DNA of 64,000 nucleotides, taken from assembly GCF_001436305.1 (NCBI RefSeq), contig NZ_AZFO01000002.1, positions 1 through 64,000 on the forward strand. The letters are read 5' to 3'. Source of the DNA: Lactobacillus ultunensis DSM 16047. GTDB taxonomy: Bacteria > Bacillota > Bacilli > Lactobacillales > Lactobacillaceae. The notes below the pieces were generated by a model, which saw nothing but the letters and a program-made list of their open reading frames with translations, was not told the DNA's origin and did not search any database. Made by a program: the position numbers and the translations under genes. Numbering within the stretch: the first letter of the stretch is position 1; every line of letters starts with the position of its first letter. Below are positions 27,651 through 35,925 of the stretch, one piece after another.

Positions 27651-29036
27651 TTAATTTTTCTTAAATTCACTCTTATGACGGATCAAGTACACAACAGTCG
27701 CTACAATTAAAACTAAAGCTCCGACAATAACTGAAATTCTTGTATCTGGATTAATAAACATAAAGACTACGATCACCAAGAGCATCAGAAAAGCAAAGTA
27801 ATTAGAGAATGGATAAAGCGGCAATTTAAACGGATGGTTCTCCATCGTTTTCTTATTATGCTTTCTAAATCTTAATTCAGCTAGCAAGATTACAAACCAT
27901 GGGATCATTCCTGGTAAAACAGATGAACTGAATACAATCACAAAGAGATCGGATGCAGAATGATTAAACTGAGAAGCAATTACGTTTAAAACAAATCCCA
28001 AGAAAATTCCACTAGAAATTCCCATAATTGCACGATCAGGAACAATTCTCTTGGAAATATGCTTAAAAATTCCAGGTGCTTCATTATCATGTGACAATTT
28101 AAAGAGCATTCTACTGGATGAATAAATTCCTGAGTTAGCCCCTGATAAAGCTGCCGTCAAGACAACAAAGTTAATAATTGACGCTGCGGCCGTAATTCCC
28201 ACTTTGGCAAAAGTAGTAACAAAAGGCGAACCTAAAGAACTTAACTTATCCCATGGATAAATAGTAACAATTACAAAGATTGCACCTACATAAAAGATCA
28301 AGATTCTTAATAAAACCGATTTAACGCTTTTTACTATTGCTTCTTGCGGATTCGAAACCTCACCTGCTGAGATCCCTAAAAGTTCAATACCTTCATAGGA
28401 TCCCACAATGATAGACATCGAGAAGAAAAATCCTTTCAATCCACCAGTAAAGAAACCACCATGAGCCCACAGATTGCTAAATCCTGTTGGCTTGCCTCCA
28501 TTACCAACACCAAAGAAGATCACAATAAAACCTAAAATGATCATCAAGATGATGGTAACGACCTTGATCATCGCAAACCAGAATTCTAGCGATGCATAAG
28601 CCTTCGCACTAGCTAAGTTGGCAATCAATAAAAACGCGATAATGATGATCCCTGACCATAAAGCACTAATATTAGGCCACCAGTATTTCAAGTATTCCGT
28701 TGCGGCCACTACTTCAGACATCCCTACCACGATATATTCAAAAACATTAGCCCATTCTGCTAAATAGCCAGCTAAGGGATGCACATATTCTGTGGCATAA
28801 TCTGCGAATGATCCTGTACCTGGATTTACATACAGCATTTCTCCTAATGCGCGCATTACTATGTAAAGGATTAAACCAACAAACATGTACGCTAATAAAA
28901 CAGAAGGTCCTGTCCATTTAATAGTTGAGGTTGATCCCATAAATAAGCCGACACCAATTGCACCGCCTAGAGAAATCATCTCCATTTGGCCAGCGGTCAT
29001 AGTACGACTAAGTTGAGGGGCATTATTCTTTTTCAT
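27651..29036 (-). CDS. APC-superfamily amino-acid permease (AAT family)
   Basis: 461 residues, 12 spans. The N-terminal SLGGAIGVGLFMGS helix and SFADYATEYVHPLAGYLAEW are typical of the amino-acid transporter (AAT) family that includes GABA, D-serine/alanine and proline permeases. The substrate is not determined. AGGGAG precedes the start. Confidence 0.85.
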   Translation of the reverse strand: MKKNNAPQLSRTMTAGQMEMISLGGAIGVGLFMGSTSTIKWTGPSVLLAYMFVGLILYIVMRALGEMLYVNPGTGSFADYATEYVHPLAGYLAEWANVFEYIVVGMSEVVAATEYLKYWWPNISALWSGIIIIAFLLIANLASAKAYASLEFWFAMIKVVTIILMIILGFIVIFFGVGNGGKPTGFSNLWAHGGFFTGGLKGFFFSMSIIVGSYEGIELLGISAGEVSNPQEAIVKSVKSVLLRILIFYVGAIFVIVTIYPWDKLSSLGSPFVTTFAKVGITAAASIINFVVLTAALSGANSGIYSSSRMLFKLSHDNEAPGIFKHISKRIVPDRAIMGISSGIFLGFVLNVIASQFNHSASDLFVIVFSSSVLPGMIPWFVILLAELRFRKHNKKTMENHPFKLPLYPFSNYFAFLMLLVIVVFMFINPDTRISVIVGALVLIVATVVYLIRHKSEFKKN

Positions 29037-29123
29037 TCAACAACTCCCTATCTAAATCAATCTATCCTACATTAACCCAACTTTTTATTTCATTAAAATT
29101 TGGCCTTTTTGTCAAGCTGAAAA

Positions 29124-29153
29124 TAAAAAAACTACCATTCAACTCATGGTAGT
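29124..29153 (-). terminator. Terminator after tRNA-Ser
   Basis: ACTACCAT (29131-29138) pairs with ATGGTAGT (29145-29152), then TTTTTTATTT on the minus strand. Confidence 0.8.
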
Positions 29154-29168
29154 CTTTAGTATTCAATC

Positions 29169-29260
29169 TGGAGGAGTGTACAGGATTTGAACCTGCGCGC
29201 CAAGGAAAACTTGGTTCGCCGGATTTCGAGTCCGGTGCATTACCACTCTGCCAACACTCC
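29169..29260 (-). tRNA. tRNA-Ser, anticodon CGA
   Basis: The minus-strand sequence folds as a class II tRNA. Acceptor GGAGTGT pairs with ACACTCC. The anticodon stem CCGGA/TCCGG has loop CTCGAAA with anticodon CGA. There is a long variable arm (CCAAG/CTTGG), a T arm CAGG-TTCAAAT-CCTG, and an encoded CCA at 29169-29171. The long variable arm and the anticodon both say serine (reads UCG). Confidence 0.95.
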
Positions 29261-29379
29261 GTAACGTACTCATTATAACCTATTTAAAAAAATAGTCCAA
29301 AATAATTTTCTTTTTTGTGTTGAACTATTACAATTTATTCTAGTGCATTTACAGATATGGATATAGAAAAGAGAAAAAT

Positions 29380-30357
29380 ATGTGTACATCAATTATATTT
29401 AGCCCTAAAGATCACTACTTTGGTCGTAACCTCGACCTCGAAGTTAGTTTTGGTCAACAAGTTATAGTTACACCTCGCAACTATAATTTTAAATTCCGCA
29501 AGATGCCAGATATGAAAAAGCATTTTGCCATGGTAGGTATTGCTCTTAATGCCGGAAATTATCCCCTATACTTTGATGCAGCTAACGAAAAGGGATTAGG
29601 CATGGCTGGTTTGAATTACCCTGGCAATGCTACATATTACAAGGAAAAAGAAGGCAAAGACAATATTGCTTCTTTTGAATTTGTTCCTTGGGTTTTAGGA
29701 CAATGCAGCAATATTAGTGAAGTAAAAGAATTGCTTAAAAACTTCAACATTATAGATTTAAACTTCAGTGATAAGATGGAAGCTTCACCACTTCACTGGT
29801 TAATTGCTGATAAATCAGGTACTTCTATTGTGGTAGAAACTGACAAAGATGGGATGCATATTTATGATAATCCCGTTGGTTGCTTGACTAATAATCCTCA
29901 ATTTTCAAAACAATTGTTCAATCTCAACAATTACGCTGACATTTCCCCTGCAATGCCTAAGAATAATTTCTCAGACAAGGTAAATATGGATGGCTACAGT
30001 CGTGGGCTTGGTTCACGCAATCTCCCTGGCGGCATGGATTCAGAATCACGTTTTGTTAGAGTTGCTTTCAACAAATTCAATGCTCCTCATTGCGAAACTG
30101 AGGAAGAAAACGTGGATAATTACTTCCACATCTTGCACTCTGTAGAGCAACAAAGGGGACTCGATCAAGTAGGTCCTGACGCTTTTGAATATACAATTTA
30201 TTCAGATGGAACCAACTTGGATAAAGGTATCTTTTACTATACTACTTACACTAACAAGCAAATTAATGTAGTAGATATGAATAAAGAAGATCTAGACAGT
30301 GATAAATTAATTACGTATGAATTATTAACTAAACCGAACTTTAATCATCAAAACTAA
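29380..30357 (+). CDS. bsh: Bile salt hydrolase (choloylglycine hydrolase family)
   Basis: 325 residues, an Ntn hydrolase that becomes active when Met1 is removed to expose Cys2 (MCTSII). The other active-site residues are Arg16 and Asp19 in GRNLD, Asn79 in GLNYPG, the asparagine of LTNNP near 172 and an arginine in SRFVR. GLNYPG and LTNNP favour bile salt hydrolase over penicillin V acylase. It releases glycine or taurine from conjugated bile salts in the cytoplasm. It is a single-gene unit, with an AT-rich terminator after it. Confidence 0.9.
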   Translation: MCTSIIFSPKDHYFGRNLDLEVSFGQQVIVTPRNYNFKFRKMPDMKKHFAMVGIALNAGNYPLYFDAANEKGLGMAGLNYPGNATYYKEKEGKDNIASFEFVPWVLGQCSNISEVKELLKNFNIIDLNFSDKMEASPLHWLIADKSGTSIVVETDKDGMHIYDNPVGCLTNNPQFSKQLFNLNNYADISPAMPKNNFSDKVNMDGYSRGLGSRNLPGGMDSESRFVRVAFNKFNAPHCETEEENVDNYFHILHSVEQQRGLDQVGPDAFEYTIYSDGTNLDKGIFYYTTYTNKQINVVDMNKEDLDSDKLITYELLTKPNFNHQN

Positions 30358-30360
30358 GAA

Positions 30361-30413
30361 AAGAGAAAATAATGTTAATTTTATATAAAGATCGATATTA
30401 TTTTCTTTTTTCC
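30361..30413 (+). terminator. AT-rich terminator of the bile salt hydrolase gene
   Basis: AAGAGAAAATAAT (30361-30373) pairs with ATTATTTTCTTTT (30397-30409), followed by T residues. Confidence 0.6.
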
Positions 30414-30460
30414 GGTTAAAATAAGAGTGGTAAATATATTAGTGAGGGTATTGTGCATTA

Positions 30461-31036
30461 ATGAATAGTTATCTTGTATTATCGCTGGCAACAACGATTT
30501 TATTATTACTCATTTTTAGTATTAAAAACTCGCGTCGTTTTAACCTATTTGACCATTGGCTTCACCATCAGCTCGTTAAGAAACGTGATGGGTATCGCTG
30601 GCAAGTAATTGCCTTCATTAACGATCCTAAGCTAATGGTTGTTTGGGATGTACTTTTAGCCGGTTTGCTTTTAAACGAGGAACGTAATTTAACTGCTCTT
30701 TGGGTATTAGGTACATTAGGGTTTGCAGATCTTTCAGGAATTATTCTGAAAAGATTAATTAGACGTAAACGTCCAATTATGCACTCAGACATGGAAGATG
30801 GTTATAGTTTTCCTAGCGGACACGTATTAGGAGCAACTACGATAGGGTTAATTCTTCTTCAACTCTTTGGTAAAGAATTCGGATTAGCTTTTACCATTGG
30901 CATTGTTGCTCTTTGGATTATGGTAATTATTTCTCGTTTAAGCTTGAAGGCCCATTACCCTTCCGATGTTATCGGTGCAACTAGTTTGGCAATTGTTTGC
31001 TTTAGTATTTCAGAGCAATTATTTTTAGCTATTTAA
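30461..31036 (+). CDS. PAP2-family membrane phosphatase
   Basis: 191 residues, about five to six spans, with the three PAP2 motifs in order: KRLIRRKRP, PSGH and SRLSLKAHYPSD. Relatives dephosphorylate undecaprenyl pyrophosphate or phosphatidylglycerophosphate at the membrane; which one applies here cannot be told. Confidence 0.88.
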   Translation: MNSYLVLSLATTILLLLIFSIKNSRRFNLFDHWLHHQLVKKRDGYRWQVIAFINDPKLMVVWDVLLAGLLLNEERNLTALWVLGTLGFADLSGIILKRLIRRKRPIMHSDMEDGYSFPSGHVLGATTIGLILLQLFGKEFGLAFTIGIVALWIMVIISRLSLKAHYPSDVIGATSLAIVCFSISEQLFLAI

Positions 31037-31043
31037 CAAATTA

Positions 31044-31081
31044 ACAAAAAATCATGTCAACATCAGTTGGCATGATTTTTT
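31044..31081. terminator. Bidirectional terminator between PAP2 and DegV genes
   Basis: Stem of AAAAAATCATGTCAAC (31046-31061) with GTTGGCATGATTTTTT (31066-31081), a single G-U step, and A/T runs both ways. Confidence 0.85.
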
Positions 31082-31091
31082 CTTTGTCTTA

Positions 31092-31925
31092 TTATTCGTG
31101 GAAGCCAATCATGATGCCACCCTCTTCAGCATAAAAACTACATAAGCCATGCATGGACCTAATCGTAATTCTGGCATCTGGAAATTCCGCTAATAATTTT
31201 TCTTTAATTGTATTTGCATCCTTTTCATTTTCACATTGGTCAATAATTACCTCTCCACCATGATAATTATCATCTTTCATATATTTGATAACTTCACGAA
31301 TTGCTCTTTTCATTCCTCGAGCTTTGCCTAAAGGTTCTAGTTTGCCTTCTTTACTAGCAGTTCCAATTAAGTTTATTTTTAACAAACCAGCAATCTTAGC
31401 AACAGCTGGAGATACTCGACCATTTAGTGATAGATTATGCAAAGATTGTAAAATGAAAAGCAAATGCGTATGTACTCTAAATTTAGCAATCTCTTCTTCA
31501 AGATCAACAAAACGAATATTATTCTGCAGCATTTGACGAATACCATTTACTACCACAGTCAATTCTGGACCAGCACTTCTAGAATCAACTACAATAATTT
31601 GGCTAGTCGGATGCTTTTCTTGATACATTTCCTTAGCTTGCAAGGCCGAAGAAAAAGTTCCGCTCATACCACTTGTCATCGTAATTAAAACAGCTTTTTC
31701 TGTTCCTTTTAATGCATCAAGCCATGCTTGAATGCTTGGGCAAGTCGTCTTACCAGCTACTTGATTCTTATTCATATCTGATAAAAATTCTTTTATGTTT
31801 AAATTTTGATTATCAATATAATCTTTGCCATTAAATGAAATCGTTAGAGGCACTACTTGTAAATTATGCTCAGGGTCACTTTCCATATTGCTGCTTGAAT
31901 CAATAATTATTTTAATATCTTCCAT
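31092..31925 (-). CDS. DegV-family fatty-acid-binding protein
   Basis: 277 residues. The N-terminal IIIDSSSNM and the TMTSGMSGTFSSAL stretch (fatty-acid carboxylate contact) are the DegV hallmarks. DegV/FakB proteins deliver exogenous fatty acids to the FakA kinase; this role is known for the family and not shown here. No fakA lies nearby. Confidence 0.88.
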   Translation of the reverse strand: MEDIKIIIDSSSNMESDPEHNLQVVPLTISFNGKDYIDNQNLNIKEFLSDMNKNQVAGKTTCPSIQAWLDALKGTEKAVLITMTSGMSGTFSSALQAKEMYQEKHPTSQIIVVDSRSAGPELTVVVNGIRQMLQNNIRFVDLEEEIAKFRVHTHLLFILQSLHNLSLNGRVSPAVAKIAGLLKINLIGTASKEGKLEPLGKARGMKRAIREVIKYMKDDNYHGGEVIIDQCENEKDANTIKEKLLAEFPDARITIRSMHGLCSFYAEEGGIMIGFHE

Positions 31926-32148
31926 ACTGCAAATTCCTCGTTCTGTAATCGCTTTATTACATATATTATAGCGCTTTGATATAGTATTTTTTAATGTGCT
32001 TTACGAATTTTTAAAATGTAAACCGCTTTCATATGTTTACACAATCACAAAGTTAGGCTAAAATTTGAATTGTAAAGCGGAGCAAAAATTGTTCCGTATG
32101 GTATGTATAAATTTGTAAACATGCCATAATTTTTGAGGAGGTTTATTA

Positions 32149-33435
32149 ATGCTCAAATCAGTTATTGAAAATGTACACGCACTCGAAATTTTTGACTCTC
32201 GTGGTAACCCAACTGTCGAAGCTTTCGTTACCCTTTCAAACGGTGTCGTAGGTAAGGCAGAAGTTCCATCAGGTGCTTCTACTGGTGAAAACGAAGCTGT
32301 TGAATTACGTGACGGTGGTTCACGTCTTGGTGGCAAGGGCGTTTCAAAGGCTGTTAACAATGTTAACACTGAAATTGCTAAGGCTTTAAAGGGTATGGAC
32401 GCTCATGACCAAGCTAAGATCGACCAAACTATGATCGACTTAGACGGTACTCCAAACAAGGGTCGTCTTGGTGCTAACGCTATCTTAGGTGTATCAATGG
32501 CTTGTGCTGTTGCTGCAGCTAAGGACTCACACCAACCTTTGTACCGTTACCTTGGCGGTATTGATCTTGAAATGCCACAAACTTTCCACAACGTTATCAA
32601 CGGTGGTGAACACGCTGACAACGGTATCGACATCCAAGAATTCATGATCACTCCAATCAAGAAGACTTCATTCCGTGACGGTTTCGAAAAGATCGTTAAC
32701 ACTTACCACACTTTGAAGAAAGTTCTTGAAGACATGGGTTACGAAACTGGTTTAGGTGACGAAGGTGGTTTCGCACCTAACATGAAGAACTCAGAAGAAG
32801 CTTTGAAGGCTTTACACGAATCAATCATCAAGGCTGGTTACAAGCCAGGTGAAGATATTGGTATCGCATGTGACTGTGCTGCTTCATACTTCTACAACAA
32901 GGAAGACGGCAAGTACCACCTTGAAGGCAAGGTTCTTGACGATGAAGAATTAGCTGCATACTACGACAAGCTTTTGAAGGAATTCCCTGAATTAATGTCA
33001 ATGGAAGACCCATATGACGAAAACGATGTTGACGGTATGGTTAAGTTCACTAAGAGCCACAAAGACCGTATCCAAATCGTTCTTGACGACTTCATTTGTA
33101 CTAACCCAGCACTTTTGAAGAAGGCTATTAAGGAAGGTGCCGGTAACGCTTCATTAATCAAGTTGAACCAAATCGGTACTGTTACTGAAACCCTTGAAAC
33201 TGTTCGTATGTCACGTAAGAACGGTTACAACACTATGATTTCTCACCGTTCAGGTGAAACTGGTGACACCTTCATCGCTGACTTAGCCGTTGCTGTAAAC
33301 GGTGGTCAATTGAAGACTGGTGCTCCAGCTCGTTCAGAACGTGTTGAAAAGTACAACCGCTTACTTGAAATCGAAGAACAACTTGACGGCGGCGAACGTC
33401 TGGCATTCTTCCCAGACAGCGTTGACCACGATTAA
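32149..33435 (+). CDS. eno: Enolase
   Basis: 428 residues. It has the enolase signature SLIKLNQIGTVTET, the EIFDSRGNPTVE start, GASTGENEAVELRD and the SHRSGETGDT loop. It converts 2-phosphoglycerate to phosphoenolpyruvate. GAGGAGG precedes the ATG. Codon use is strongly biased to a small preferred set, as expected of a highly expressed glycolytic gene. A cre-like TGTAAACCGCTTTCA at 32017-32031 lies about 120 nt upstream. Confidence 0.98.
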   Translation: MLKSVIENVHALEIFDSRGNPTVEAFVTLSNGVVGKAEVPSGASTGENEAVELRDGGSRLGGKGVSKAVNNVNTEIAKALKGMDAHDQAKIDQTMIDLDGTPNKGRLGANAILGVSMACAVAAAKDSHQPLYRYLGGIDLEMPQTFHNVINGGEHADNGIDIQEFMITPIKKTSFRDGFEKIVNTYHTLKKVLEDMGYETGLGDEGGFAPNMKNSEEALKALHESIIKAGYKPGEDIGIACDCAASYFYNKEDGKYHLEGKVLDDEELAAYYDKLLKEFPELMSMEDPYDENDVDGMVKFTKSHKDRIQIVLDDFICTNPALLKKAIKEGAGNASLIKLNQIGTVTETLETVRMSRKNGYNTMISHRSGETGDTFIADLAVAVNGGQLKTGAPARSERVEKYNRLLEIEEQLDGGERLAFFPDSVDHD

Positions 33436-33462
33436 TTTCGATTAACCGAGTACAATTTCAAC

Positions 33463-33498
33463 AAAAAGCATGTAGATTGATTTCTACATGCTTTTTTG
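33463..33498. terminator. Bidirectional terminator after enolase
   Basis: AAAAAGCATGTAGA (33463-33476) pairs with TCTACATGCTTTTT (33483-33496). Serves eno (+) and the lipoprotein gene (-). Confidence 0.9.
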
Positions 33499-33515
33499 TT
33501 TTATATTTAATTCAA

Positions 33516-34169
33516 TTATTGCTGATAAACTTTTTCAAAATCCTTGTTTAATACAGGATCTTTAACCTTCTTAACTATTATGGATCCACCCTTTTTAGAC
33601 TGGTCAAGTAAGATAATTAGCTTATTATTTTTTAGACAGAATAAGTAAGTATTATGCCAAGTCTTAAAATCTGCATTAGCAATTGCAACCACATTATATT
33701 GATACTTGTTTTTGCCTAGCGGACTATAACCAAGCTTTATCGTCTTTTTATTCAAAATGAAGTTGTTTTGTGTAAAAACAGTCGGGTAAGTTGCGCCCTT
33801 TTTAGTCTTCAATAGATGAATACCGTCATAGAAACGATATCTTTTACCAGCCGCTCTACTCCATTTATTAACTGCTATCTGCAATTTGTTAGTTTTAGCT
33901 TTATTCCAATTAGTTTTAACTACCTTTTTAGTCTTCTTAACTTTTTTATTTTTCTTTACTTTCTTAGTAGTTTTCTTTGCTGACGCAGTCTTTTTCTTAG
34001 GTACTACTTTCTTTTGAGAAGACTGCTTTTTTACTGCTTCTTTTTTCTTAGATTCTGTCTTCTTAGCACCAATTGTAATAGCATCCCTACCAAAATGAAC
34101 CTGGCTACAACCAGATAAGGTTGCAGTCAGCAATAAAGCCGACACTCCTACTAAATTTTTTTTATCCAT
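33516..34169 (-). CDS. Lipoprotein with a lysine-rich linker and a DUF4767-like domain
   Basis: 217 residues. A signal peptide ends in the lipobox LSGC (Cys ~21). A low-complexity lysine/threonine/serine linker follows (about residues 36-85), then a compact beta-rich domain (about 95-215) resembling the DUF4767 domain of lactobacillar lipoproteins. It is expected to be anchored outside the membrane with the linker spanning the wall. Function unknown. Confidence 0.8.
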   Translation of the reverse strand: MDKKNLVGVSALLLTATLSGCSQVHFGRDAITIGAKKTESKKKEAVKKQSSQKKVVPKKKTASAKKTTKKVKKNKKVKKTKKVVKTNWNKAKTNKLQIAVNKWSRAAGKRYRFYDGIHLLKTKKGATYPTVFTQNNFILNKKTIKLGYSPLGKNKYQYNVVAIANADFKTWHNTYLFCLKNNKLIILLDQSKKGGSIIVKKVKDPVLNKDFEKVYQQ

Positions 34170-34211
34170 AAATTCACCATTTTCACTATTTAGTTAACTC
34201 AATTATATATT

Positions 34212-34239
34212 AAAAAAAGGACTGATTAACAGCCCTTTC
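34212..34239 (-). terminator. Terminator of the nitroreductase gene
   Basis: Minus-strand AAAGGGCTG pairs with CAGTCCTTT (one G-U), followed by a T-run; + positions 34216-34238. Confidence 0.75.
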
Positions 34240-34245
34240 ATAAAC

Positions 34246-34731
34246 TTAATAAATGGTAACTTGATAGCGATGTGAACGATCTTCTTTTTCAGGTTCTTCA
34301 GCAATTTCTCCGACAGAGACAATAACCGTTGTTTGATAAGCTTGATCAATGCCTAATTCTTTTTGAAGATCGGCATCATCATTAAGTTTAACAGCTCCAC
34401 CCATGACATAGACTGAACCTAAGCCCAGGTCCGTAGCTTCAAGCATAATGTTTTCTGCAGCAGCTGATGCGTCACGTTCACCAAACATGCTATCTTTTTT
34501 GGTATTGATTATAAATAAAACAGGAGCATTATAACAACTATTACCTGTAACCTGCTCAATTTTACTACGCAGACCCTTATCTTTTACAACTACCAGGTTC
34601 ATCACATCGGCTTGATGCATGCCACATGGTGAAGTTTGAAATGCGGCAACAATTTTCTTAATATCTTCGTCTGAAACTGCATCTGCTTTAAACTTTCTTA
34701 CAGCTCTTCTATTTTCAAAAATTGAATTCAT
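34246..34731 (-). CDS. Nitroreductase-family FMN protein
   Basis: A short (161-residue) nitroreductase with the FMN-binding N terminus RRAVRKF and the AENIMLEATDLGLGSVYV helix. It is shorter than the classical ~200-220 residues but has both conserved regions. The family uses NAD(P)H to reduce nitro compounds, quinones or flavins; the substrate is unknown. AAGGAG precedes the ATG. Confidence 0.85.
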   Translation of the reverse strand: MNSIFENRRAVRKFKADAVSDEDIKKIVAAFQTSPCGMHQADVMNLVVVKDKGLRSKIEQVTGNSCYNAPVLFIINTKKDSMFGERDASAAAENIMLEATDLGLGSVYVMGGAVKLNDDADLQKELGIDQAYQTTVIVSVGEIAEEPEKEDRSHRYQVTIY

Positions 34732-34791
34732 ATTTTTCTCCTTGGAGTAAAACTCTCTTCGCTTACTTTTATTTTAACATTAGTCAGCTTA

Positions 34792-34820
34792 TTGACAACG
34801 CTTTCAAAAGCAATTATGAT
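34792..34820 (+). promoter_or_regulatory. Promoter of the ROK kinase gene with a cre site in the spacer
   Basis: TTGACA (34792-34797), a 17-nt spacer and TATGAT (34815-34820). The spacer overlaps TGACAACGCTTTCA (34793-34806), a cre element with one mismatch to TGNAANCGNNNNCA. CcpA binding here would block the promoter. Confidence 0.75.
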
Positions 34821-34827
34821 TGATTTG

Positions 34828-34843
34828 AAAAGTATAGATTTTT
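34828..34843 (+). promoter_or_regulatory. Putative HutC-type operator before the ROK kinase gene
   Basis: AAAAGTATAGATTTTT, an inverted repeat with the GT(A/C)TA(N)A(C/T) core of HutC-family operators. It starts 8 nt after the -10 box, at the transcript start, which is a repressor position. The same pattern recurs at the other beta-glucoside promoters in this window. Confidence 0.6.
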
Positions 34844-34863
34844 AAATTAAGGAGAATATAAAA

Positions 34864-35727
34864 ATGGATTTAGCCGCAATTGACATTGGTGGTACAACTA
34901 TTAAAATCGCAACTTGGAAAGACAATCAATTACAAGACAAACATGCAGTTGATACACCCAAAGATTTGGAAAGTTTCTATCAAGTCTTAACTGATGAAGT
35001 CAACAAAATTAAAGAAAATACTGACATCAAAGGTGTTGCAATTTCCTCACCTGGTGCCGTTAACCAAAAGACAGGTATTATTGGCGGATCAAGTGCAATC
35101 CCATATATTCACAACTTCAAAATTGTTGACGAATTAGAGAAGCGTTTTGGCTTACCTGTTTCCATTGAAAACGACGCAAATTCTGCTGCTCTTGGTGAAC
35201 TTGCAGAAGGCAGTGGTAAGGGATGCGACAGCATGGCCTTCTTCGTCATCGGTACAGGTATCGGTGGTGCTTTAATTATTAATCATAAAGTTTGGCATGG
35301 TGCCCATTTATTTGGTGGCGAATTCGGCTACATGATTATGGGAGACCATACTTTAAGCGAACTTGCCTCCCCTGTCTCAATGGCTAACAGATACAATGAA
35401 AGAACTGGCAAGCATTTAGATGGTAAAACTATTTTTGAATTGGCAGATCAAGATGACCCTGTAGCTAGCGATGTCCGTCAAACTTTAATCCATTCTTTAG
35501 CTGTAGCCATCTACAACATTCAACACAGTTTTGATCCAGAAAAAATTGTTCTTGGTGGTGGTATTTCTAATAACCCTGAATTAATACCACTTTTAAACAA
35601 AGAAATCGATCGCTTAAGAGATGGTCTAGATCTTGTAACTTTAAAGCCAGATATTGTCCTCTGTAAGTTAAAGAGTGAAGCAAATCTTCGTGGTGCAGTG
35701 GCAGACTTTGAACAAAACCATCAATAA
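34864..35727 (+). CDS. ROK-family sugar kinase
   Basis: 287 residues. It has the ATP-binding DIGGTTIKIA at the N terminus, the sugar-binding ENDANSAALGE and the GTGIGGALI phosphate loop. The zinc-binding CXCGXXGC motif of many ROK kinases is absent, as in beta-glucoside-kinase-like members. It probably phosphorylates glucose freed by the phospho-beta-glucosidases downstream, or a glucoside. Its promoter carries both cre and the operator repeat of the region. Confidence 0.85.
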   Translation: MDLAAIDIGGTTIKIATWKDNQLQDKHAVDTPKDLESFYQVLTDEVNKIKENTDIKGVAISSPGAVNQKTGIIGGSSAIPYIHNFKIVDELEKRFGLPVSIENDANSAALGELAEGSGKGCDSMAFFVIGTGIGGALIINHKVWHGAHLFGGEFGYMIMGDHTLSELASPVSMANRYNERTGKHLDGKTIFELADQDDPVASDVRQTLIHSLAVAIYNIQHSFDPEKIVLGGGISNNPELIPLLNKEIDRLRDGLDLVTLKPDIVLCKLKSEANLRGAVADFEQNHQ

Positions 35728-35782
35728 AAGAATAACTAAAAAGATAAATTATTTGTTATTTTTAGATTTTTAAGCATCTTAT

Positions 35783-35809
35783 AAAGCCCTTGGTTATGGG
35801 CTTTTTCTT
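35783..35809 (+). terminator. Terminator of the ROK kinase gene
   Basis: AAAGCCC (35783-35789) pairs with GGGCTTT (35798-35804), with T-rich sequence after. Confidence 0.75.
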
Positions 35810-35820
35810 TTACTCAAAAT

Positions 35821-35858
35821 AAAAGTATATATTTTTAATATAAAAAGTCTTTATTTTT
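35821..35858 (+). promoter_or_regulatory. Tandem putative HutC-type operators before the first GH1 gene
   Basis: AAAAGTATATATTTTT at 35821-35836 and AAAAGTCTTTATTTTT at 35843-35858, 22 nt apart centre to centre (two helical turns). The second overlaps the -35 region of the TATACT (35872-35877) promoter. The first is identical to the reverse complement of 45076-45091. Confidence 0.6.
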
Positions 35859-35871
35859 ATATTTAATCTGA

Positions 35872-35907
35872 TATACTAATTGGTGTAGAGAATTGAAAGT
35901 GCTTACA
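35872..35907 (+). promoter_or_regulatory. -10 box and cre site before the first GH1 gene
   Basis: TATACT at 35872-35877. TGAAAGTGCTTACA at 35894-35907 matches cre with one mismatch. It lies between transcript start and ribosome binding site, a roadblock position. Confidence 0.6.
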
Positions 35908-35925
35908 GAGGGAGAGAAGAAATAA

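Noticed and set aside
32058-32369. Minus-strand frame over the start of enolase
   Set aside because: A shadow of the strongly codon-biased enolase gene, with no recognisable protein or ribosome binding site; the same applies to frames at 32828-33013 and 32961-33161.
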